Shown here: in pieces, positions 33,950 to 44,803 of the stretch | How the letters are laid out: each line of letters begins with the position of its first letter | How positions within the stretch are numbered: the first letter of the stretch is position 1 | Origin: Patagioenas fasciata | Taxonomy: Eukaryota > Chordata > Aves > Columbiformes > Columbidae | Length of the DNA: 64,000 nt | Assembly (NCBI RefSeq): GCF_037038585.1 | Contig: NC_092541.1 | Span: 2,849,445-2,913,444, forward strand | Direction: 5' to 3' | Made by a program: the position numbers and the translations under genes | The notes under the pieces: generated by a model | Database searches by the model: none | Seen by the model: the letters and a program-made list of their open reading frames with translations, nothing else | Told to the model about the DNA's origin: nothing

Positions 33950-34690
33950 TAAAATAACAGAAGAGATTAAAAACAAGATCAAAAAGGGACTAAATGACTC
34001 TATGAGCACCCAGACAATAATTGCCTTCTTAGCAACAAGCAGCCCCCGGTTTGTAAAGAGCGAATGACCTCAGGCACATACGGTCAGCCTTTCTGATCAA
34101 GCTGCAAAATTAGCAGACGAAGGGTAATGTGGAAGATGCAATATATCTAGAGACTTTACTGAGCGTTTGATGTGGTGCCACAGCAAATCTCACTGAAAAA
34201 ATTAATTTACCTCAGCTTGGATAGAAGCAATCGTCACAGGCTGAAAATTGGCCCAAGGGCCACAGACAAAAGCTGGTGATAAATGACTTTCTGTCACGTA
34301 GGGGAGAAGCGTCTGTGTTAGGGTACTGCCGGGTATTAGTCCCCGTTTTATCTAAGGCAAGTAAACAGTCCATTAATTCAATGAGCAGGAAGATACTAAA
34401 TTAGGTGGTAATGCAAATATCAAGTGAAAGCAGAGGAAATAATAGTAGGGGACACAGAGAGGTTAGGAATATGGATAGAAGAACAAAATTGGATTCATCC
34501 TACTAAAGAATAAACTAAGGGAACAAAAAAAGTAACCCAAAGCACATCCAGCACCGAGGAGTGTTATGGAACAAAAGGGGAGAAAATAAGAATTTGTGAC
34601 ATAATTGGCTGCATGGAGCACAGGGGTGAGGGACCCAGGAGCTTCTGGGTCCATTGCTGGAGCTTCGTGCAGCAATGACACAACATGGAC
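33950..34690 (+). mobile_element. CR1 LINE relic, ORF2 reverse-transcriptase region
   Basis: The sequence follows the central ORF2 of old CR1 elements over about 740 bases. ACAGAAGAGATTAAAAACAAG is followed by TATGAGCACCCAGACAATAATTG. Next is GGTCAGCCTTTCTGATCAAG, then ATATATCTAGAGACTTTACT and GCGTTTGATGTGGTGCCACA (the conserved 'aFDtvp' region of the RT). Then come ATAGAAGCAATCGTCACAGG and GATACTAAATTAGGTGGTAA (the DTKLGG motif), ending with AACCCAAAGCACATCCAGCACCGAGG. Many substitutions, indels and stops interrupt the frame, so it is a dead fossil. It is an internal fragment without the 3' end, which is less common than 3'-end pieces. Confidence 0.8.
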
Positions 34691-37600
34691 ACAGGCTGAT
34701 CCCCAGAATCTTGGCAACTCCCACCTGATCCACTGGCCACGGGAAGGGTGCACAGGGAAACAGGGTGGAAACCGTTTCCCTCTGAGGTTGGAGGACCTGG
34801 GAACCCACCCTGTGCCCCACAGCTCCCCGGAGGGGTCAGCCCTGCTCTGCGGCACCCGGACAGCAATGAGCTCTCAGGGAGCAGAAATCGGGGGGAGCTG
34901 ACAGCTCCTCTCCTGCAGCCTTGGGCACAACAGAGTTTTGGCTTTTTAGGCAACTAAAGTGGGTGAAGCAGAGATATGAGCTGGGGGTTGGGGAGAGCAC
35001 CACCCCATATATATTCACAAAGACTGACACCAACCGCCTGCCCGCTCCAGATCCTCAAGCAACGTTCATCCCTATCACACCCATCCTCTGCACGCACCTC
35101 ATGCATCAGGTGGTTATCGGGACAGGCAGAGCGTCCCGGGGTTTGGAAGCAGTTCAGAGAGCCCAGGAGCTCCACTCAGCGTTCCCTGGGTCTGGGTCTC
35201 CTGCACAGTCCCCCCAGGCAGCCCCTTTGGCCAACGCTCGGTGCCCTCAGCCCCGCACGATCTCAGCACTGAATGCCGTCGGTTTAAAGTTAAAATAACC
35301 CTCCGATTGCTTCCCTCAGATTCCACCATTTCTGTTAATGCTTTGATGCTCTGCAGAGCGGTGCCAGACCGTTTCCACTTACGGCAGATGGCTGAGTCTC
35401 ATCACTAAATGCAAAACAGTAATTTGGCCAGAGAATCTGCACAAGGCGCCGAGCTGTGATTGTCACCGACGCCACCGGCTCCTCACCGGGCCTGGCTCAG
35501 GCCACTCGCGCTCCACACCGGCCCCAGCTCAAGGGGAGTTATGTCCTCCACTCCAGTGGATGAATCTTACTGTAAACCTACAAAAATGGTCTCTTATTCT
35601 TTGATTTGCCCACTAAGCCCTTCGGGTTTCTCCAGCAGCATATTTGCTCTGTTCCGCACTGGGAAGGTGCCACTGCGAGGGCAACTGGGTTAAAAGCTGC
35701 AGAGACACGGCCCCGGGTGATGGGCCATCGATCTGTCTGCCAGAGTGTTGGTTCAAGCACAGGCTGAGGGTGGAGAGAGGAACAGCAGCAATTTCAAACA
35801 GCAGCTCCCACTTCAACCCGTGAGTGCAGGGAAAAAAATAGGGGTGAAGCTTTGTAACCAAATAAAGAGAGCTGTGAGCTCAATAACAGGCATTATCCTA
35901 TGGCAAAGATTTTGTTATTGTTGAGCACTGATTCCTTTATCTCTCGGAGACAATCAGCCTTCAGCCAGAAGAGTCTAACCTTAAAACCCTATAACTCAAT
36001 TTTACATAGTGTTAAAGTTTGGGGGGATATTTGTCAGTGCTGGAGCTGATACAATCAGTCTGGAGGACCCTCGAACAAAGAGCGGTGGGTGAAGAGCGTG
36101 TCACCTCCGCACACATTCGTTTCCTTGATGAACAAGGAGCTATTAGTTGGCGAGAAGGCATTATCAGGGTGAAGGATGACGCCGATTGTTTCGGCTGCTC
36201 TTCCCGTGACACCGGATTAGCACAAGTCCCCGCGTCCGCTCGGCGCCCCCGGCACTGCCCCCGCCGCGCAGGTAGGAGCCGCTCGGCAACACCAAAAATC
36301 AATCTGGACACCCAATCGCTTTCAACTGCCACATCTCTCCGAGGGTTAAACAATAAAAGTTTAACTTGTTTTAAGAAGTAGTTCATCACTGTGAGCCTCA
36401 AACAAAGCGACTCTAAAACACACGTGTGCGCGCGCACCAAAGTGCCTTCGTGCAAAATGACAATGACAGAACATCCGATGGAGCCTCTTTGCTTGAGCAA
36501 ACCCACCGCAGGTCCAACAGCTCTAGGGAGGAGCTCGCTGAATGGAGTTATACTTGACTCTTCACACTTAAAGGAGAAATGAAATAAATTAAAAGAAGAA
36601 AAAGAAAGCTTTCTCTTCCCTCCAGTTGTCCTTTCACACATTTCACTTTAGAATTTATTATAACCAGTCTTTAAATTAAATTCTTCAGGACAGTGGCTTT
36701 GTTTTTGCACATAGCCATTTTCAGCACTACATAACCTGAGCAATAATTTAATGTATTCCCTGTGGCTCACATTGAACCGCACGTTTAAGCACAGGCTTAA
36801 GTCAGAATGAAGTCAGTAGCAGTTTAGCCTGTGCTAACTCATAGATAGCGGGGGCTTTTCTTGCTGTCTAAACCGTTTCCTTCAGCTGGGAATTTGTCTT
36901 TCAGGACTTGAGATTGCTCAGGCAAGCCCAGGTAAACCCCGGCTGTCCCCACATGGGGTTCCCTAGAGCAGGCGGTGCCAGGGTCTGGGGACCAGGCGGC
37001 TCCGTACACAGGAAAGCACCTGTTTGGTTTCCCTCTTTGTCCTCGAGCTGTCACACCAACGTGTCCCACAGAGGAGTGAGGAGCTGCCCTGGTTTCAGAC
37101 ATCGTCTTGTTGTTCGAGCAGAGGAAGAGCCTCCTTCAGTATGCTCAAAATCCTAATACAAAACAACCCAACCCCAAATCTCTGCTATAACCCCCACAGC
37201 CTTCAATTGCATAACCTAGAGCATCTCTTCGCCTTGCTCCTGGTAAGGGCCACCAAGTTTTCTATCCTCCTATTCAGGTATTTGGTGACAGGCTGTCGGT
37301 TCTGGGTGTGCAGTCACCCCGTCACTGCCGGTGCACAACACGCTTTCCCAGGCCACGGTGACATCCTTGGGGACACCAACCCCATCCCAAACCAGCATCC
37401 CCACACAGAAAACCCCTCACAGGTCAGTGACAAGACTCAGGTGCTTGTTAATTCAGGAAACTAGAATCACTTTATTATAAGAAAGGGCAGAAGAGACGCT
37501 GTGATGAGGTTCCACCCTGACACTGTTAACTTACATTCCCTGCATATTGATCCCTCTGCTGGGGAGAACATAGAGACACAAAGCGTTTATGCCTCGGATT

Positions 37601-40270
37601 TACATATTCATGAATAAAAAGGCCTTCAGGAGGCGGGTGCGTGAGTTATCCCAGCCCTCAGCACCACCGTCACTTGCGCATTGATCATTCACGTGTGTTT
37701 GACACGAGGAACACGCGATTTGCCACGAGAGGAAGCTCCATCCCAGCTCCAACAGCTGCCACCCACCCGGGACCAGGCGCCCACAGCATCCACCCCACAA
37801 ACCGAGCTCCCATGCACCCAGACCCCACAAACCGAGCCCCCAAGCACCAAAATCCTCGACAGGCTCAGGGCATCCTCCGCTGCAATGAATTCTGAGCTAT
37901 GCCCATCAGCCCCTGTTTTCACACTCGCTGTTGCTGAAGCGCTTACTAAAAGAATCCAGAGAACACCTTGTCGTTAAACACTGTCCTCTAGGTACAGAAA
38001 ATAAATCTGTTCATCTGATCCCGCACTTATAAAGCAATACAAAGAAACTTTAATTATGGTTTTTCCCCGTAGGGAATCGGTGAAGAAGGCAGGATTTTTG
38101 CTTTAGAAAAGCCGCATTAATAAGTTATTGGCATTTCTAAGCCTATGACTTCTAAGCGACTTGAGCTATAACTCCTGTCTGGGGCCCCACAGGCCCAGCA
38201 AACTGCTGAGATTTTACACCACATGTTTCATAACATTTTTGCTTTTCTTAAGAGCTCTTGCGATCAAGGAATTACTTGAGAATCTCAGCTTAAAAAACAA
38301 ACAAACGTCCCAATGGTTGGGCAGAAATCCCCTTCCAAACCACAAACCGAGGCATGGAACACCCAAAGACCGAATCACAAACACATTATTTTGTGTTAAA
38401 GCAACTCATGCTTTTAAAGCCAACGCTCGAATCCTGAGGTTGACTGTCCTCGATTGCAAATAACCACCATGAAACTGCATCCCGTTCTGATGTGGGAGCT
38501 TAAGGGATAGGCTGGACCACAACATTTTGGGGCTTGATCTGGTTTGTGTCAGGATTGTGTCCCAAAAAAGCGCTAAGAAACCACCAGACAGGACGTTCCC
38601 AAGAGATCTGGGCTGAGCATCCGCAGGGACCCACCCTCCAGTCCCGTCAGTGTTATGATTCAACTCTTTATAGAGAAAACCTGCTTTTACGGGGTACGAG
38701 GGGACACCAGACACCACAGAAGGCACTTGCGGCCACCCGCTCCTCCAGACACCCTGAGCACCACAACAGCGTCTCCAACCAGCTCCCAAACTCCTTCGCT
38801 TGACAAAACGGGACTTGGAGCCTGAACTGGTACCCACAGAACCCTCAGAACGGGGGCGGCCACCCCCAGACCAGCGCCTGCGTGTCCCCATGCCCGGCTG
38901 GCGGGACCCGCGGTCACAGTCACGCGGGATTTCTGCAGCGATCGCTCATGCTACGATTTGCTGCAGCTGTAAAACCCCAAAGGAGAACACGAAGCCACTT
39001 TGGGTCGGGGATTTTTCTGTTTGTTTGTTTTAAATGAAAGCTGAAAATCTTGGTGGCGTGACTCTCACCGCTGCTCCTTCTCCACAACGCTCTGAGCTTT
39101 CCTATGTAATTTATGCATCTATTGCTGGCAGCCGGCGAGCAACCCACCCTCCTCCTCTCCACCCCGAACAAATAATCCTTAATATAGAGGTGAACCGCGT
39201 TGCTCTGTATAAAATATAGCCAAACCTTTTGACCAGCCAGAGCACCGTTCCAGGAACTTATTTGCACAATGCCAGAGACATTATCACACTGGGCTTGAAA
39301 GCGCTAATGTTATGGTGCATTTCCATTCAGAAACCGATAAATCAAAGAACATGAGCTCTGCAGCTTTAAGGGATTGTGATTTCTTTACAAACCGTCACAC
39401 AGTATGAGTAGATTTTTTTTTTTGAAAACATGTTGTTTTCTTTAACAGGGATTAGTGCCTGTTCTCCTCGCCTTGGCAAAGCTCACACTGAGCTGGTTGG
39501 ACCTGCTCCTGCTCCATGGCAGGGGAAGGAATCGGGACACATAACTGACCCATGGTTTAACCTCTCGCTCCCCGGGCTCGTTGGGGCGATGTCTGAGATC
39601 AGAAAGGGAACGGTCCAGGAGGAACCTTCAGCAGCAATCACACCCTCGCCAACCCATCCCCAGGGCTGCCTGCGCTGCTTTGGGAGGCTGAAAATACATG
39701 GACAGTAAGTTGATAATAACCCCGTCAAAAGCAACAAAAGACATTTCTGGACATCAGGGAGACAGAGATAATTGCTTCTAATGGCTTTTGAAAAGAAAAA
39801 CGTGAAGCTTTCAACTCCAACATAAGAGGAACCTGCGGTCCTTCAGGGTTTGATCTATACAGACCGTTGCTGATACTCAGCATTTCTGAAACAGGTTCTT
39901 AGTCTGCGTTTTATTTGACGCGCTTTGGTTTTGCACCTGAAATTCAGCAGCATTTGGACAAGTGGCTCCTTTGGGCCCCAGCACAGGCTGAGGGTCATGG
40001 GTCAGCCCAGCGCGGATCGTCCTGCGCAGCAGGAGGAAACCACTCCTGCCGCTTTGGGCTCGGAAAAGCAGAGATTGAAGTGACACAGGGGCTTAATCCA
40101 AGCCCACGCTGAGCTGTCAGGGCTCCTGCAGTGGGAAGAGCAGGAAGAAGAAATTGCCGAAAACACCTGTTTTGGAGGTTGGGGGGTGTTGTTGTTTTGT
40201 TTGTTCGTTGTGGTTTTTAATCAAAAGTAACAAGTCCAAGGCGCCCACCCGGGTTCCAGCTCCCCCTGTG
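34691..40270. other. Non-coding DNA between the CR1 relic and the C-rich array
   Basis: Mostly single-copy DNA without recognisable genes. A CpG-rich spot lies at 36225-36290, a T run at 39411-39423 and a palindromic-repeat copy at 36782-36837. The 209-codon minus frame at 36012-36641 has no known domain. No supported exon was found. Confidence 0.4.
36782..36837. repeat. Copy of the AAGCACATGCTTAA dispersed repeat
   Basis: GTTTAAGCACAGGCTTAAGTC is followed by AGAATGAAGTCAG and TTTAGCCTGTGCTAA. This gives inverted ends around a GAAGTCA centre, the arrangement I recall for an old reptile/bird repeat. It is related to 14525-14645. No family name can be given. Confidence 0.4.
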
Positions 40271-40289
40271 CCACACGGGGGCGCTGCAG
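40271..40289 (+). promoter_or_regulatory. CTCF-like motif at the edge of a minisatellite
   Basis: CCACACGGGGGCGCTGCAG matches the CTCF consensus at 12 of 14 core positions (canonical CCASYAGRKGGCRS). It lies about 30 bases from the start of the 22-31-bp C-rich array. It is a plausible insulator or loop-anchor site, but this is only a motif match. Confidence 0.3.
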
Positions 40290-40318
40290 AACTCCGCTGT
40301 CGCCGCCGCTCCTGCAGC

Positions 40319-40584
40319 CCGGCAACCGGCACCCCCGGGACCCCCCATGCCGGCACCCCCGGGACCCCATCCCGGCAACGGGCACCCCCGGGACCCCCCA
40401 TGCCGGCACCTCCTGGGACCCCATGCCGGCAACGGGCACCCTCGGGACCCCATCCCCGCAACGGGCACCCTCGGGACCCCCCATGCCGGCACCCCCTGGG
40501 ACCCCATCCCAGCAACGGGCACCCCTGGGGCCCCATCCCGGCAACGGGCACCCCCAGGACCCCCCATCCCGGCAACGGGCACCC
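40319..40584. repeat. C-rich compound minisatellite, 22-31-bp units, about 10 copies
   Basis: Longer units (GGCAACGGGCACCCCCGGGA followed by CCCCCCATGCC) alternate with shorter ones that lack GGCAACG (GGCACCCCCGGGACCCCATCCC). The plus strand is very C-rich and the minus strand carries GGGG and GGG runs suited to G-quadruplexes. Frames through it on both strands (PATGTP- and RDGVPGVP-like) are repeat artefacts. Confidence 0.9.
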
Positions 40585-41354
40585 GCTTGTCCAGGCTGCA
40601 AATGGGTTCAAGTACCCGGAGCTGGATTACAGACCAGACACCTCTTTACAGTCTCTAACCCCCCCCAGCCCTCAGCGTTCTGTCTGTCCTTCTGTCCCCA
40701 AGCCACTAGGACACAGTGAGGTGCCACTTCATCTGCCACCCTCCACACCTTTTAAGAGAAAAGCCATTTTTAGCACATTTTTATAAAGCAAAGGGAATTT
40801 TTGCTAAAGGATTTGAGTTTAAGATACTCCAAACTTACATTAAAAAAGCCCAGACACAACCCGCCCCGCAGAGGTGCCCAAGCTGTCAGTATGTTTGGCC
40901 AAAGTTCTCTGTTGACATGATGGAAAAACCTTGGAGGTCAGAGGCGAGATTTCTTACCCTGGGGCCCATGCCTAACAGAACCCATAGAGAACATCCCCAT
41001 CACCTTCCCCGTGCTGACCGACACCTGTGTAATACAAACAGAATATACTGTCCCTCGTGTTGTTGTGACATGGCTGTGATCTCGCTGTGACGCCAAGTGA
41101 CTCCTCTGGCTCATGGCTGAGGAGCCAGGGGAAACCCCACTGATAAAGCAATATCTGGAAGTGCTAAATACTAAAGATACAGCTCCTACCCCTCAGGACA
41201 CGGTGGCATCTACCTTGTGCTTCAGTAACGCTGAATGAACAAACACCAGCAAATGAACTGATCTACCCGTTTAAAAGACCAAACGTTTTTGAAAAGTCTT
41301 CAAGTGTTCCGAGCAGAGTACATTACGTGGGAAGTGTCTCCTAAGAAATACTTA

Positions 41355-41435
41355 TCATTATAAGAGTACTTAGCACTTCCCCAGTGCTTCCCAACCTCCC
41401 AGCGCTGTACAAACATTAGCTCCTTAATCACTCAT
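41355..41435 (+). repeat. Possible ancient SINE/LINE tail fragment
   Basis: TTAGCACTTCC, then CCCAGCGCTGTACAAACATTA and GCTCCTTAATC resemble the 'agcgctttacaaacattaac' block found in widespread amniote MIR/L2-like repeats. The match is short and diverged. Confidence 0.35.
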
Positions 41436-42469
41436 TAGGGACGATCCTCTAGCGCGGGCCATGCCTCATTGAGTAGAGTCATCCCAACCCGCCTCGGCCC
41501 TCCTGCTCCCTCCAGAGACAACTCGGAAGCTTCTCCGATTCCCACGAGAAGTCAGGGCAAGCCAGGAAAAATCTGTTCAAAATTTAGCTTCATTTACTTC
41601 TTGAAAGCAGCGATTTAATCTCTTTTCCTTTTTCCCCCTCTAACATTCCTGTTTCAGACTACCAGCGGCCTGCATCCGATCAGCCAACATCGCTCAGCTT
41701 CCATCCAGAATGAACACACACAAAGTCCCCGACTTGCTGTTAATTCAACACTCTCATCAGCTTCCAAGAGCTAACACCTCACTTTAATGTAACTGCTCTC
41801 AATGCCAGCTTTTTTCCCTCCTTTTCGTAGTATGTAATTTTTCTATAGTATCAGTCTCCTGGCCATTCAGCCGCTTGGGCATCCTTCCATCGAACCTGGC
41901 ATCTCGTCTGCGGCTGAAAACTTCCAGTGGTGCCAAGTGTTTGCATACCTTGTGAGCGTCCTGTCAAACTCTGCCCCGCAGAGCTGCCAAAAACCACCAC
42001 TCAGAGTCAGCAAAGCAAATACCTCCTTAGACAAGCTTAATAAACACGCCAGGAGAAACCCTAGACTTCATAAAGACATTGCTCGCCTGGCGAGGCCAAG
42101 CGCGAGGTCTTCAGCAGCCTTTCATGTCCCATTTAGGCCAACATCCATTATCCTTGTCACACGTTCTCCGTCCGCACTCTGCGTAAGTGCATCATATCTG
42201 AACACACAGATCATTTAGAACAACCAAACCCAAACTCCACGCCTCTTTTCATGCTGCAATTACTCGCTATCTATCAGACCAACCTTGTCTCTAATCAGTC
42301 TAAACGAAGCCATTTATTTTAAAGCACGAATCAACACATAGAGCAGATATGCCTGGTAACTGTGGTGCCCATCAGCTCTTATGGCCTCGTCCCAAATAGA
42401 TCCTTCTTTCTTTGGATTCTAGACTGATGACTACTGATTCCTAGCAAGAGTGGGAGCAGACATGAAAGA

Positions 42470-42600
42470 GCACAATGAGCAGAGAAAGGTGGAGAAGAGG
42501 AGGAACGGAAGCAGAGAAAATGAAAAAGGAAGGACAAGGAGGGTAAGAAAGCATGGGGGAAAGTGCAAGTGAAGCAGAAGAGGAGGAGGAAACAAGATCT
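42470..42600 (+). repeat. Purine-rich low-complexity tract
   Basis: About 130 bases made mostly of A and G on the plus strand. Such polypurine tracts can adopt triplex structure. No coding meaning is apparent. Confidence 0.6.
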
Positions 42601-43103
42601 GTGGGAAGCAAGAAATTGAGAATCTGAGACCAAAGCAGTCGAGCCTTCACTAGGGCCCAGAGATAACCCCTGAGAAGATCAGAACCGTCTCAGCTCTGCA
42701 GGTTCAATGCAACAGCATATTGCAAATCCATCACTCCTAAACCACCACTGACAAACGGACGTGAGCATCACAGAAACCCTTAGCCCAGAAAACCCCCGTC
42801 TGACATTTAATGCTTTGGAAAGGGCCCTTGGCCTCAGAGCCAGGTCCCATCCACCGCTCAGCACCAACCAACTCCAGTTTGTCCCAAGACAATCAACAAA
42901 TACATTTAACTTCAGCAATATTAAATTAAATTCAGGATCACCGTAACATTTTCTAGTCACTGGCGAAACAGCTACCAGCCAACAAAAAGCCAAAACGTAC
43001 TTGCAGTGTTATGAGATGGATGAAAGACAACAAGGAAGTTGGACTAGATCACAGTTACCTTTCTGTCTTCTTCACTCAAGGACTTCCCAAAGCGGTGACT
43101 TAC

Positions 43104-43220
43104 CGTCATCCTGGAAGTCTGACGGAAGCGACGCCTCGGATGCCACGGAAGGCGCCACGCTCCAGCTCTGGTTCTCATCAGAACTGTCCTGGCCTACGCC
43201 AGCATCGTGCTGATCCTCTC
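43104..43220 (-). other. Candidate exon (unproven), minus strand, 117 nt
   Basis: On the minus strand, a pyrimidine-rich acceptor (CTCTTCTCTTTCCAG) precedes 117 bases that end at a strong donor (ACG/GTAAGTC). One frame is open throughout, in phase 1 at both ends, and would encode an acidic, Ser-rich segment (for example DSSDENQSWSVAPSVASEAS). The length is divisible by three, as for a cassette exon. Its phase fits downstream of 53584-53609. I do not recognise the peptide. Chance pseudo-exons of this quality exist, so confidence is low. Confidence 0.25.
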
Positions 43221-44785
43221 CTGGAAAGAGAAGAGCCTGATTTCAGTGAAGAGCTCACATCTTACTGCCTGCACTGTGAGACCCGGTTCCTCCTGGGTCC
43301 CACCTTCCCCTGGAGTTCTCTACAAAACCCAAAACCACTTTTGTGGGTTTAAGGTCAGATTCATCACCCAGGGCCGAAACGGCTCATTCCTGCAGGAACA
43401 GCCATGCTGGTGTGCACAGACTTCACACCAGACAAGGCTGGAAATGGGGCCAAACCACCAAAACCATGTCAATTCCTTGTTCTTGCCATCTGTACGTGAC
43501 CTCTGCAGAAATCCTCCATCTGTGGAATGGAACGCTAGGTTATCAGCTTCGCTAGGGTGAAGACTCTTCCTGTATTTTAGGAGAGAGCTTTGAGATCCTT
43601 AATTGAAGACTGGTAGGGAAAAAAATGACTCCTTATGACAGGCAGTCACATACAAATTAACAAAGCGATAGCAGGAGCGATTACCTCCCCATAGTTGATG
43701 CTGCGTTGAGGTTTTCTGTGAGCAGACATTTTGCGAGGGAATTTGCTACTGATATTGGATTTTATGCAGAAGGCACTTAGATACTACAGTGACAGATGTT
43801 AATATCAAACTTTAATAGAAATGGAGAGCAGCCAGCCTACCTGTAGAAGAAAATACTACTCAAACAAAGCTAAAAAGTGGCCTTTCAAGCTTTTCCCTTC
43901 CATTTCCTGAACACACACACACCCGACACTGCTGATAACAGAGGTAAAGACAGCTGCTTACTCATTCAACACACAACAAACAGCAAGAAAGGTGAGTTTT
44001 CAGCTGATGTTAATTGTGTTCAAGCACTAAAACCAAGGTTTATCTCAGCAAACAGAAGGGCTGTGTCCCATAGATGAAATCAGGCGCTGCTGAAAGGGCA
44101 GCATGGCCTGGAACGGAGGGTTTAACGCTCGTCCTCCCACCCAGAAACACAGCAGAGACACCATTAAGTCTCCAGCTGCAGAAAGGCAGGACACAATATT
44201 TTGGATGTGGTTTATTTTCCACTGTTTCTCCTTTTGGGAGGTGCATCGTTTAGCATCAGCAATTACTAATCCCCCATGCCAAGCAGCGAGGGCAGGATCT
44301 GATCCCTCCTGCGGGATCAGGCACCGGCCAATAAAGAAAAGCTCTAAAAAGCTGCTACCAAACGGCAGCAGCTCAGTGCGGCAGGAAAGGCGGCGTTGAT
44401 TGTGCCGAGGAGCGCGGGCCGGACCGTGCGGCCAAGCGAGGATGCCAGCCTGGTAAGACCTTTTCCATAAGCCCATTCAGCCCTTTGAAAAGAACCTTTT
44501 CTTCCACTCAAACTGCACCATATTAAACCTGGCTTTTCAGCCGAACACCAAGGTAACAGGTGGTCCCGCATAATGAGATACAGGTGCAGGATTATTGCGG
44601 TAACGAGCAAACTGTTTCTGGTTTCTGATTGCAGGAGGCAGCACCGGGGCCACGGCTGCACTGAACCGTTTGGAACAAAACCAAGGGCTTGATCAGGAAA
44701 GTTTCTTGCAAGAAAAAGTCAGTGGCCACAAGAGCCATGGGGGAGAATCAAGGCACAGGTCTGTGATTTGGCAGAATAACTCCCA

Positions 44786-44803
44786 GGTATGAAATCTCAT
44801 ACC
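44786..44803. other. Short hairpin-forming inverted repeat
   Basis: GGTATGA, a 4-base AATC loop, then TCATACC form a 7-bp perfect stem. It can be extended by three G-C pairs (CCC with GGG) across one bulged A. It is too short for a microRNA precursor. Confidence 0.5.

Larger units (their letters stand above)
40585..43103. other. Non-coding DNA with a purine-rich tract
   Basis: No recognised gene. 41355-41435 resembles an ancient SINE. 42470-42600 is strongly purine-rich on the plus strand (GGAGAAGAGGAGGAA-like words). A splice-like unit at about 40970-41036 on minus was considered and set aside. Confidence 0.4.

Noticed and set aside
40970..41036. Minus-strand exon-like unit with GTAAGAA donor
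   Set aside because: Only open in phase 0, which does not follow the phase-1 end of the 43104-43220 unit. In the compatible phase it hits a stop.
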